From contig CALAMM010000168.1 in NCBI GenBank assembly GCA_937925775.1, positions 1 through 15,386 on the forward strand: DNA of 15,386 nucleotides, given 5' to 3'. The stretch is from an uncultured Fimbriimonadales bacterium. GTDB taxonomy: Bacteria; Armatimonadota; Fimbriimonadia; Fimbriimonadales; GBS-DC. Under the pieces are notes generated by a model, which saw only the letters and a program-made list of their open reading frames with translations, had not been told where the DNA came from and made no database searches. The position numbers were made by a program, and so were the translations under genes. Positions 6,491 through 13,274 of this stretch are shown piece after piece (positions within the stretch are counted from its first letter, which is position 1; each line of letters begins with the position of its first letter).

Positions 6491-8053
6491 ATGCCTTGGA
6501 TGGACACTTATCCGCTTAGCGATCAGAACTTGCACCTGACGCGGCTCAATACACCGCCTCAGTTGCCTGAGACGCGCGGAAAATGGAACCTTGGGAAGAT
6601 ACCCGAATACTTTCGGGGAGAGACAATACGCTGCATCGCGATCCAATCGCCGACGCTCAACTACTTCAAGAACATCCATCAGAAGAACTGGCACACGGGG
6701 GTCGAACGGTGGCCGAAGGCGTTCCGTGTCCTCACGGACTACGGAGAGGGCATCTACCACATCAAAGACCCGCGCCTCAACTTGCACGACCTGCCGAACC
6801 AGACGAACCGGTACGAGTACTACGATGCGTTCGGGAACCGCACGACGCCGCCGTCGGAGTTCGACTTAGAACAGGCGCGCTGGCGGAGCGTGGCGTGGTA
6901 TCCCGCGTTCATCGCGTTCCGACTGGAGTTTCCACAGTTTGACCGCGTGTTGGTTGGTACGGACGCCTACGAAGACCATATCAACCGCGTCGTGGAAGAG
7001 GAAATCCGCGCCAAGAGCCAAGCGATGAACATTCGGCTCTGGGACGGCGGACTACGCGCCTATGTGCTGGACTACGATCCGACCTTCTCGCCTATCAACT
7101 CCACGACGATGGCGTGGGGTAGTATCCCGTACTACATCAACAGCATCGCGTGGAAACGGGTCACGAACGCGAACAACGAGGTTATTCTGACGCCAATTAC
7201 CCAACAAGACATCGCGCAGGTTGACGCGATTCTGAAATCAACGACGATTAGCGCAGCGAACTGGACTACTATCCAGAACCTGTTCAACAGCTTCAGTTTC
7301 TTCTATACTAACTCAGACGGCGAGACTGTCACGGCGACCAGCCCGAACATGCGCCAGCAGACGGTGGCGACGGTGAACCGCGGTGTGGCGGACTTTCCTG
7401 CGAGCGTGCCCACCGGTTTCCCGACCGATTACCATCAGCGCAAAGCGTACCTGCGCCGTGAACTGGTGAAGAACTTGTGGTGGAGCGTGCCGAGCGAGTT
7501 GAGCATCTACTTGCGCGGTTCCGAGCGCGTCGAGATGCCTCAAATCATCTATCCTATCGGCACGGACAGCTCTGGCAACCCCATCTATCCGCGCTATAAC
7601 CTAAGCACGCAGTCGTTCGAGGCGAACGCAGGCAACTTCCCGTTCACACCTGCTGACTTAGAACGGCTCTACTACGCAACCTTCGTGAACTACGGGGCGA
7701 ACCGCCCGAAGGCGGGGTTCTGCCGTCCCGAAGTGCTGATCCGTATGAACCAGCTGGCGATGACGCAGCGTATCTTCGAACAGAACCGCCGTTCGTTCGG
7801 ACCCGCTGACTTCGGCATCGACGCTATTTATCGCGATGTTGCGATGCTCAGCGAACTGGCGGTTCCGCCCGGTGTGCTGTATCTGCTCGGCGCAGAGGAC
7901 ATTCACTTCGCGTTCCTTGAGGATGTCGACAACTTCGTGGTTACCCAGCGACCGACGATGAACTTCATCGATGCGTTCGACGCTTGGACCGTCTACAAGC
8001 TGATGACGAGCGATATGCGTCGTCACGGTATCTACTGGGGCTTCCAAGTCTAA
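6491..8053 (+). CDS. Probable major capsid protein
   Basis: This 520-residue protein follows the scaffold gene and is followed by a strong terminator, as expected for the most abundant virion protein. GGAGGGGGGG at 6471-6480 precedes the ATG. A second in-frame ATG three codons on is a weaker alternative. A long charged helix around residues 150-180 (DAYEDHINRVVEEEIRAKSQ) could be the spine helix of an HK97-type fold. A segment near 265-310 (NSFSFFYTNSDGETVTATSP) looks like an inserted beta region. The C-terminal part (about 405-520) is mixed alpha/beta and ends in an aromatic strand. No N-terminal delta domain or neighbouring maturation protease was recognised, consistent with use of the separate scaffold. 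The HK97 fold is inferred from context and length, not shown. Confidence 0.78.
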   Translation: MPWMDTYPLSDQNLHLTRLNTPPQLPETRGKWNLGKIPEYFRGETIRCIAIQSPTLNYFKNIHQKNWHTGVERWPKAFRVLTDYGEGIYHIKDPRLNLHDLPNQTNRYEYYDAFGNRTTPPSEFDLEQARWRSVAWYPAFIAFRLEFPQFDRVLVGTDAYEDHINRVVEEEIRAKSQAMNIRLWDGGLRAYVLDYDPTFSPINSTTMAWGSIPYYINSIAWKRVTNANNEVILTPITQQDIAQVDAILKSTTISAANWTTIQNLFNSFSFFYTNSDGETVTATSPNMRQQTVATVNRGVADFPASVPTGFPTDYHQRKAYLRRELVKNLWWSVPSELSIYLRGSERVEMPQIIYPIGTDSSGNPIYPRYNLSTQSFEANAGNFPFTPADLERLYYATFVNYGANRPKAGFCRPEVLIRMNQLAMTQRIFEQNRRSFGPADFGIDAIYRDVAMLSELAVPPGVLYLLGAEDIHFAFLEDVDNFVVTQRPTMNFIDAFDAWTVYKLMTSDMRRHGIYWGFQV

Positions 8054-8073
8054 CGCACCACCAGACATTATCG

Positions 8074-8111
8074 GGCGAGCGCGTCTTAGTCGCGCTCGCC
8101 TAACTTTCTTT
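8074..8111 (+). terminator. Rho-independent terminator after the capsid gene
   Basis: A perfect 10-bp GC-rich stem (GGCGAGCGCG at 8074-8083 pairing with CGCGCTCGCC at 8091-8100) encloses a 7-base loop. It is followed by the T-rich run TAACTTTCTTT. A G-T wobble can extend the stem by one pair. It lies 20 bases after the capsid stop and just before the lysis genes, so it should lower or separate their transcription. Confidence 0.88.
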
Positions 8112-8115
8112 CCGC

Positions 8116-8126
8116 AGAGGGAGGAG
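8116..8126 (+). promoter_or_regulatory. Shine-Dalgarno site that supports a TTG start at 8132
   Basis: AGAGGGAGGAG ends five bases before the TTG at 8132. The strong site and correct spacing support this non-ATG start. The first residues, MRVEYIVVHTA, form the strand and metal-ligand motif needed for the amidase fold, so a later start would break the domain. Confidence 0.72.
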
Positions 8127-8131
8127 CGGTC

Positions 8132-8605
8132 TTGCGCGTTGAGTATATTGTCGTGCATACGGCAGCGGATTTTCGGGACGAGGGTAGACGCGACACGAGC
8201 GCGTTGGAAATCCGCGCGTGGCATACCGCGCGCGGTTGGAACGACATCGGCTACCACTATGTGGTTCGGCGCGACGGTCGCGTGGAAACAGGGCGTCCCG
8301 AAAATCAGACGGGCGCACACACGCGCGGACTGAACCATAAGTCGCTTGGCGTCTGCCTCTCAGGACACGGCGACCTCCAACCGATGACGGAAGCCCAAGA
8401 ACGCGCACTCGTCCGATTGCTCGCACAACTCTGCAAGAAATACAAAGTGCCTCCCGAACGGGTGATAGGACATCGGGAGGTGAACCGATTAGTGGAAGCG
8501 GGCGTGCTGGAACCTATCTACCGCACCGCCAAGACCTGTCCCGGTAAACAGATTTCTATGACGCTCGTGCGAGTGTTGACCAGTCGCGCACTGAAGGAAG
8601 GATAA
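8132..8605 (+). CDS. Endolysin: zinc N-acetylmuramoyl-L-alanine amidase (Amidase_2, T7-lysozyme-like)
   Basis: This enzyme cuts the bond between N-acetylmuramic acid and L-alanine in peptidoglycan at the end of infection. At 157 residues it is almost the size of T7 lysozyme (151), and key residues match in order. H9 in VVHTA, H114 in VIGHREV and C136 in TAKTCPG are the expected zinc ligands. Y41 in DIGYHYVV and K134 fit the catalytic Tyr and Lys. The core segment GAHTRGLNHKSLGVCLSG also closely follows the T7 pattern. There is no signal peptide and no separate wall-binding domain, so it should depend on the holin for release. The start is TTG with a strong ribosome site. The holin gene begins six bases after its stop. 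Confidence 0.93.
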   Translation: MRVEYIVVHTAADFRDEGRRDTSALEIRAWHTARGWNDIGYHYVVRRDGRVETGRPENQTGAHTRGLNHKSLGVCLSGHGDLQPMTEAQERALVRLLAQLCKKYKVPPERVIGHREVNRLVEAGVLEPIYRTAKTCPGKQISMTLVRVLTSRALKEG

Positions 8606-8611
8606 TCGGCG

Positions 8612-8968
8612 ATGGAAACTTTGTTTTCGGAAGCGTTTCAGATAGTGATTGTATTGATGGTTGTGGACTATATGCTCGGGGTGTTGAACGCCATTCGCGA
8701 GCGACGGTTCAACAGCGATGTCAGCATGCGAGGCGTCACTAAAAGACTGGGTCTTATCTTGATTGTTTCCGCCCTCTTCTATCTGCAGGGGCAGATAAAG
8801 ACGAACGATTTGATTGTGTTGCTTTCGGCTCAAACGCTGATGTTCGGAGCGATTATCAGTCAACTCAGTTCTATTCGACGGAACCTCAAGTTGTTGGGGT
8901 TAGATACCGTGTTGACGCGGTGGATACCCGAGGATAGACGCGAAGAAAAAGACAAGAACGGTTCATAG
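8612..8968 (+). CDS. Holin (phage holin family of PF05105 type)
   Basis: This 118-residue membrane protein sits directly after the endolysin. Hydrophobic helices lie at about 9-26, 46-62 and 66-86, and the C terminus is highly charged (EDRREEKDKNGS). The segment VVDYMLGVLNAI, followed by basic residues, S38 and GVTKRLG, matches my memory of the PF05105 / TIGR01593 holin pattern (D-Y-x-x-G, then S, then G-x-x-K/R-K/R). Holins form membrane lesions that time lysis and let the endolysin reach peptidoglycan. AAGGAAGGA upstream is a good ribosome site. A family search would confirm it. Context and topology make other roles less likely. Confidence 0.82.
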   Translation: METLFSEAFQIVIVLMVVDYMLGVLNAIRERRFNSDVSMRGVTKRLGLILIVSALFYLQGQIKTNDLIVLLSAQTLMFGAIISQLSSIRRNLKLLGLDTVLTRWIPEDRREEKDKNGS

Positions 8969-8972
8969 GAGG
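8967..8972 (+). promoter_or_regulatory. Shine-Dalgarno site favouring the start at 8982
   Basis: AGGAGG overlaps the holin TAG. It is nine bases from ATG 8982 but only three from ATG 8976. Spacing therefore favours the second Met of MGMLYDW. Confidence 0.6.
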
Positions 8973-8981
8973 CATATGGGC

Positions 8982-9194
8982 ATGCTCTACGATTGGTTCG
9001 CGTTTCTTTTAGGCGCGTTTTCTGGCGGTCTATTGGTTGGGTTCTATTGGAGACTGCGCCTGCGCACGCTCTGGTCTTTGCTAAGTGAGTATTACTATTC
9101 GGAGCATCTCTATCCGCTGGTGAAACGCGGGACAGACATCACACATTATCGTCTCGCGTGGGAGTCGTTCCGCCATCGGTTCTTAGGGCGATGA
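8982..9194 (+). CDS. Small single-helix membrane protein of the lysis region
   Basis: This 70-residue protein (72 if it starts at 8976) has one strong hydrophobic segment near the N terminus (WFAFLLGAFSGGLLVGFYW). A basic, aromatic C-terminal region follows, which by the positive-inside rule would lie in the cytoplasm. It follows the holin closely and its stop overlaps the next gene's ATG. By position it could be a second holin, an antiholin or another lysis accessory. No spanin lipobox or classical signature is visible, and a virion role cannot be excluded. Function is unassigned. Confidence 0.7.
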   Translation: MLYDWFAFLLGAFSGGLLVGFYWRLRLRTLWSLLSEYYYSEHLYPLVKRGTDITHYRLAWESFRHRFLGR

Positions 9195-11353
9195 TACGCT
9201 ATGGTCGGGCGGATTTGTTTCCTGCTGCAACGGGCGAGGTCGCTTTATGGCGAACGACGGGAAGCGACAACTATCTTCGGCTTGCTCAGCCTGATACGGA
9301 CTGCCCGCCCGACCCGACGGTTCTTGTGTTGGACGACGGCGTCACGGAGCCAAACCGATACGGCTTCTTTCGGGTGAACCGCAGCCCCGATGGGAACCGT
9401 GCGTGGCTCATCAAAGGGCGCGCTCGTACCCTCTACACAGCGTTCATCAACGAGTTCGTGGAGTTCCTCCCTTACCTCTATGTCGGCTCTTTAAGCAATC
9501 CGACGGAGAACAACCTTGTAGACGGCGACGCGCCAAACGGCGAGGACGGGAGCGGATATCCCTACTCGCCCTCTTTGGTTTCGTCGATACCCATCGGCGA
9601 CTTTACGCCAGCCTCGCCTTCCTTTGTCAGCTACTATTATGTTGTCGCGCTTGTTCAGCAGTACGGCAGCTCGGGCTACCGCGCAGGCTATGCGCTCCGC
9701 GTCGGGGTGAGCAGTCTGGATACTGTGGTTCTGGTAGAGCCGTTCTATGTGCTTTTCGTCGGGCGGAACTGTGTAGCGAGCGCGCCCGCGCCTGTTGTGT
9801 CTGGTTGGAGCCAAGCGTCGTGGATACGGCTCGCGGAGAACGGAGGGCAGGTAGAGTTGATAGCAAACAACTCCGTCATACTCAGCCACGCAGGGTCTCT
9901 TGGCTCGCCGACACCGTACCAGTTGATGCTGATGGAAACCATCATGGGAAACCTCAGCACGGATATACAGGGCGAGTGGAGCTATCTGGGCGGTCAGATT
10001 TGGGTTCGTTTTGTGCCGATGGGTCAAGTGGCAGGCGTACGGAGTGGCTACACGAACGGCACAATCACGCTTCCGATAACAGGCACTTCGGATCCCGTTG
10101 CGCATGTTCGCGCTCGGCTCTCTCGTGCGCCGAGCGCGTGGGTCGCGCCGAGCGCGTTCCTTGCAGGAGCAACCTCGTACCCTGTTGAAGACGCAGGGAG
10201 CGGGTTCTACCGACCGCAGGGGAACCCGTTGGGTAGCGCGTGGCGTGTGCAGTACCCCGTGACGAGCGTCTGGAACCAGCCGATGCTGCTGGAGCTTTAC
10301 GAAACGGAGATAACGCCTGAATCGGCAAGTATCCACGCGGAGTGGGTCGGTACGCCTGCGGGCGTGATGGGGAGCGTGGCGTCCACTCGGTGGCGTGCGA
10401 ACCGTTCCAGCGAGCCTGTCCGTATCTACCTCAAGCGTGGGAGCGTGGAGACGCTCTTGGCGACAGTGCCCGCGCCCTCGGGCGGACACAATGACCAGTG
10501 GAACCCATTCGACTGGGTGCGTGTTCCACCGCGCGGCGCGTTTGAACTTATTTTCCGATTGGAAGACAAAGAAGCCCGCTTGGAAGGGCAGGTCGATGTC
10601 GCGCCGAGTGTTTCATTGCGCTGGGTCAGCCCATCGAGCCGAGCCGTCGGTGAACGGTTCGAGGTCGAGAGCATCGCTTCTGGGAGCGACGGGACGCTCA
10701 TCGTCGAGACGATACAAGGCTCGCTTGTTCAAACGCGCGGTAGCTATCCGCCTCCGAGCCGAGGGTACTGGTCAGGCGACGCCGTCCCTACGGATTGGCT
10801 GGCGTCGTTGCCGTACGGAGTGTTCACTGTACGAGCACGGTTAGAAGACGCGACGGCAACTCTCACAGGGGAAACGCTCGCGCCCGTGCTGGAAGCCCAA
10901 TGGGTTAGCCCCTCGCGCGCCCGTGTCGGAACGACGATGCGTATCCGCGTCCGCGCGTTGGCGACCCGCGCGCCTATCCGCGTGTCCATCGCACGCGGAA
11001 GCACAGAGACGCTTATCGCCGAGATAGACCCACACAACAACGACTGGCATATCGTCTCGTGGGACTCGACGCCTCCCGTCGGTAGTTTTGAATGGGTGGC
11101 GCGAGTAGAGACGCTGGAAACTCGGCTGTGGGGCGTGCTGGACGAACAGCGCGAGGTCGCAGGCTATGTACGGCTCTTCTGGCTTGGTCAGCCGTACAGC
11201 ACAAACTATTGGGTCGTGCGTTCGCCGAACGAGCAGTCCCCAGTAGTAGTGAACATACCGCCCCTGATTACACTGGGCGGAGGATGGGGATTGACAGATA
11301 CCCATCAGGGGCGACTGCTGGAGATACGAGCGGAACCACGCCTCGATACCTGA
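9191..11353 (+). CDS. Large beta-rich virion protein with concanavalin-like and three Ig-like domains
   Basis: This 720-residue protein begins at an ATG overlapping the previous TGA, with AGGGCG just upstream. A GTG 33 bases earlier would overlap the previous gene and is less likely. Residues about 138-275 resemble a concanavalin A/LamG-type jelly roll: strand-rich sequence with WIRLAENGGQVELIANNSVI, the usual 'W-x-R-L...N-G...V-x-L' pattern. Residues about 379-653 contain three tandem repeats of about 90 residues, each opening with an A/R-x-W-V-S/G strand and closing with a strand such as FELIFRLED, FTVRARLED or FEWVARVET. The ends are unassigned. Such carbohydrate-binding-like and Ig-like modules are common on phage surface and tail proteins, so a role in host adhesion or capsid decoration is inferred. 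No enzyme motif was seen. Confidence 0.75.
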   Translation: MIRYGRADLFPAATGEVALWRTTGSDNYLRLAQPDTDCPPDPTVLVLDDGVTEPNRYGFFRVNRSPDGNRAWLIKGRARTLYTAFINEFVEFLPYLYVGSLSNPTENNLVDGDAPNGEDGSGYPYSPSLVSSIPIGDFTPASPSFVSYYYVVALVQQYGSSGYRAGYALRVGVSSLDTVVLVEPFYVLFVGRNCVASAPAPVVSGWSQASWIRLAENGGQVELIANNSVILSHAGSLGSPTPYQLMLMETIMGNLSTDIQGEWSYLGGQIWVRFVPMGQVAGVRSGYTNGTITLPITGTSDPVAHVRARLSRAPSAWVAPSAFLAGATSYPVEDAGSGFYRPQGNPLGSAWRVQYPVTSVWNQPMLLELYETEITPESASIHAEWVGTPAGVMGSVASTRWRANRSSEPVRIYLKRGSVETLLATVPAPSGGHNDQWNPFDWVRVPPRGAFELIFRLEDKEARLEGQVDVAPSVSLRWVSPSSRAVGERFEVESIASGSDGTLIVETIQGSLVQTRGSYPPPSRGYWSGDAVPTDWLASLPYGVFTVRARLEDATATLTGETLAPVLEAQWVSPSRARVGTTMRIRVRALATRAPIRVSIARGSTETLIAEIDPHNNDWHIVSWDSTPPVGSFEWVARVETLETRLWGVLDEQREVAGYVRLFWLGQPYSTNYWVVRSPNEQSPVVVNIPPLITLGGGWGLTDTHQGRLLEIRAEPRLDT
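10325..11149 (+). repeat. Three tandem Ig-like protein repeats
   Basis: Approximate units lie at 10325-10597, 10607-10885 and 10886-11149. Shared landmarks are AEWVGTP / LRWVSPS / AQWVSPS at the start. A central RGSVETLLATV / QGSLVQTR / RGSTETLIAEI follows. The units end in PRGAFELIFRLED / PYGVFTVRARLED / PVGSFEWVARVET. Similarity is at the protein level, so the duplication is old. Confidence 0.8.
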
Positions 11354-11354
11354 G

Positions 11355-11675
11355 TTGGTGTATCAACAACGGGTGCTATGGACTCCGGGCGCACGCGGCG
11401 CTCCATTCGGGATTTATGAACTCCGCTACGACGCGGAGCCGTACCGCACAGGCGGGCTGGACGGCTTGCGCTATCTCGGACACTCGCCCGTACTCGTGTT
11501 GAGCGATACGCCCAGCACGCCCGGTCTGATTTTGCGCTACGACTACGAGAACGACCGTATCCTGTGGTATCAGTTTGTGAGCGCGACGGATACGGCTGTC
11601 GAACTCGCGCCGATGACCCCGCTCACTATGCATGTGCGCTGTTTGGCTGTCTATGACTTCATAGGGAACCGCTGA
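11355..11675 (+). CDS. Small probable virion protein
   Basis: This protein of about 106 residues starts at TTG 11355, or at GTG 11358 with one residue less. No good ribosome binding site is visible; the start lies one to four bases after the preceding TGA, so reinitiation is the simplest explanation. The sequence is beta-rich, with YELRYDAEPYRTGGLDGLRY followed by LGHSPVLVLSD and ILRYDYENDRILWYQF. The Y-x-T-G-G plus Y-D-Y-E-N-D-R-I-x-W-Y pattern recalls short beta-sandwich proteins often encoded beside capsid genes, possibly minor head or decoration proteins. That resemblance is from memory and moderate. The reading frame is +1 relative to the previous gene. A frameshift fusion is a less likely alternative. 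Confidence 0.65.
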   Translation: MVYQQRVLWTPGARGAPFGIYELRYDAEPYRTGGLDGLRYLGHSPVLVLSDTPSTPGLILRYDYENDRILWYQFVSATDTAVELAPMTPLTMHVRCLAVYDFIGNR

Positions 11676-11676
11676 G

Positions 11677-12369
11677 ATGACGCTATCGACCTTCCGCGAG
11701 TTGATACTGTGGCAAATCCAATCGGTGCTGCCAGAGGCGAACGATTGGCAGACGATGCTTCGGCTCATCCGATTAGCGGGGCGCGGGGTGAACCCTGAGA
11801 GCCTTCAGGAGACGCCGACGGATCCTGTCGCGTTCTACATCGACTTGGGATTACGACGGTACGGCGAGGTCTCGCGCTACCTGTACGGCGAGTTGGAGAT
11901 AGAACTGTTCGCGGGTGAACGGCACATCGAGTACCGAGAACACGGGGTGATTGATCCGCACCTTGTTTCGTGGCGCGAAGCAAGCAGTGACCAGTACCAC
12001 TTGCTCCAGAAAATGTTCCGATATCCTGTTCGGCAGAAGGTGTCGGTAGAGACAGGCACGCCCTGCTATTGGTTAGTTCAGGGCGGGCTGCTGACCGTCA
12101 CGCCTGCGCCGCAGACGGACGGCTATCTGCTTGTAGAAGGCGTACTGACACCCTATGTGGACGCCTCTACTCAGACGATACGCGGTATTGAACCGACGGA
12201 CGCGCCTGCTATCGCGCGCTGGGTCGCCAGCTACCTCGCGGAAGGACTGTTCCCGCAGATTGCGCTCATGTGGCGTCAGGAATCGGAGAGCGCGTTCCTC
12301 AGACGGCTCAAAGAGACCAAGTGGTATCAGCATCGCGGACGGCGCGGTGTTCGGTTCGGGAGGCGATAG
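11677..12369 (+). CDS. Adaptor/neck-like virion protein, copy A
   Basis: This 230-residue protein starts one base after the preceding stop. The N-terminal part is helical (MTLSTFRELILWQIQ, then FYIDLGLRRYGEVSRYLYG at about 53-71). The middle shows a beta hairpin, CYWLVQGGLLTVTPAPQTDG (130-149), then YLLVEGVLTPYV. The C terminus is helical and ends in a very basic tail (KWYQHRGRRGVRFGRR). Helical bundle plus 'P-x-Y-x-x-x-G-x-L-x-L-x-P-x-P' strands is the pattern of phage head-tail adaptor or tail-tubular-A-like proteins that dock under the portal. The assignment is by pattern and neighbourhood. It shares the hairpin, the N-terminal helix and the C-terminal helix layout with the following gene, suggesting duplication. 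Confidence 0.68.
   Translation: MTLSTFRELILWQIQSVLPEANDWQTMLRLIRLAGRGVNPESLQETPTDPVAFYIDLGLRRYGEVSRYLYGELEIELFAGERHIEYREHGVIDPHLVSWREASSDQYHLLQKMFRYPVRQKVSVETGTPCYWLVQGGLLTVTPAPQTDGYLLVEGVLTPYVDASTQTIRGIEPTDAPAIARWVASYLAEGLFPQIALMWRQESESAFLRRLKETKWYQHRGRRGVRFGRR
12358..12363 (+). promoter_or_regulatory. Shine-Dalgarno site that fixes a GTG start at 12372
   Basis: GGGAGG lies eight bases before GTG 12372, inside the end of the preceding gene. It favours this start over one 102 bases upstream that would overlap the previous gene deeply. Confidence 0.68.
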
Positions 12370-12371
12370 CA

Positions 12372-13274
12372 GTGTTGACGCTGGCGGAACTGCGAGAGAA
12401 CCTAAGTTATCAGATAGAGTACGAATCGCTCTGGCGTAGCCCGACAGACGCGGAGTTGAACCGCTATATCAACTGGGCGTATGCGGATATCGCGACATTT
12501 TCCGCCGCGCTTGTAGCGTTGCGTAGCTATCCTCTGGAACATAATACGAATGGGATACTCAAGTACCCTGCAACGGGGACCCGCGCCTACGAATGGGACT
12601 TCAGCGCGACGGGACTGATGACCCCGTTCCACATCCTTTGGGAACGACAGATAGGTACAAGTCTCTTTCGGTTCACGCTGAACCCGTCCGTTCAGAAGCG
12701 TCCTGATATTCTGCTTCAGAACGCGGAGCGCGTCTCGCGTGCGCCGAGCAGTGTGGACGAGCATCCCGTGAGTGCGCCACAGCTCCGTATTTTCCCAGAG
12801 AACCGACTGGGCGGCGCGCCTATGCCCGGTTCCTACCCTGCGCAATATTACTTCCATAACGGTCGGTTCTGGTTCTACCCTGAACCAGAGGCTAATAGCG
12901 GGAACTACGGCACGCTCTGGGTTTATGGCGCGTTTGTGCCTGTCCCATCCCCACACGCCGTTTTCAAACCGCTTGCCAGTGATACGGAGCGGATACCGCT
13001 CCCAATGACGCTTGCAACGCTCGTGCCTGATGTTGCCTACTACTACTGGGCGCGTGGCGTGACCGACCTCTATCCGCTTGCGGAAGAGAAACGCCAGCGT
13101 GCCTTGCAACTGGCGCTCTTGATGCGTCAGCAGATGGTACAGCAGGGCATTCAAGGCGCGCCGTTCACAGAGAACACGCTCACAATAGAGGCGATGCAAC
13201 AACTGGGCGGTCGTACGCGGAACGCCCCTGGTCGTAGAGGGCGCGCCCAGAGCGTTCAGAACACGGCAGAATGA
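12372..13274 (+). CDS. Adaptor/neck-like virion protein, copy B
   Basis: This 300-residue protein starts at GTG with a good ribosome site, directly after the preceding stop. The opening MLTLAELRENLSYQI parallels the preceding protein. The helix DAELNRYINWAYADIATF (26-43) fits the 'I-N-x-A-Y-x-D-I' pattern of phage adaptors. A beta hairpin, YYFHNGRFWFYPEPEANSGN (159-178), then TLWVYGAFVPVP aligns with the equivalent hairpin in the preceding protein. The C-terminal helix around 216-255 also aligns, followed by a Gln-rich and basic tail. It is probably a neck or tail-tube adaptor working beside the preceding protein, by inference. Its TGA overlaps the ATG of the following gene. Confidence 0.7.
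   Translation: MLTLAELRENLSYQIEYESLWRSPTDAELNRYINWAYADIATFSAALVALRSYPLEHNTNGILKYPATGTRAYEWDFSATGLMTPFHILWERQIGTSLFRFTLNPSVQKRPDILLQNAERVSRAPSSVDEHPVSAPQLRIFPENRLGGAPMPGSYPAQYYFHNGRFWFYPEPEANSGNYGTLWVYGAFVPVPSPHAVFKPLASDTERIPLPMTLATLVPDVAYYYWARGVTDLYPLAEEKRQRALQLALLMRQQMVQQGIQGAPFTENTLTIEAMQQLGGRTRNAPGRRGRAQSVQNTAE

Noticed and set aside
9403..10188. 261-codon + strand frame inside the Ig-like gene
   Set aside because: The translation is Arg/Cys-rich and lacks domain features, while the overlapping frame encodes a coherent beta-rich protein.
9491..10489. 332-codon antisense open frame opposite the Ig-like protein gene
   Set aside because: It is codon-aligned with the sense gene and of shadow-like composition, and every other supported gene is on the + strand.
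11092..11502. + strand frame spanning the end of the Ig-like gene and the start of the small gene
   Set aside because: Both covered genes have more protein-like sequence. This frame's product is low in pattern and rich in Arg/Ser/Thr as shadows usually are.
12270..12371. Upstream start for the second adaptor-like gene
   Set aside because: It would overlap the preceding gene by 100 bases and has no good ribosome site. GTG 12372 has GGGAGG eight bases upstream and gives an N terminus resembling the neighbouring protein.
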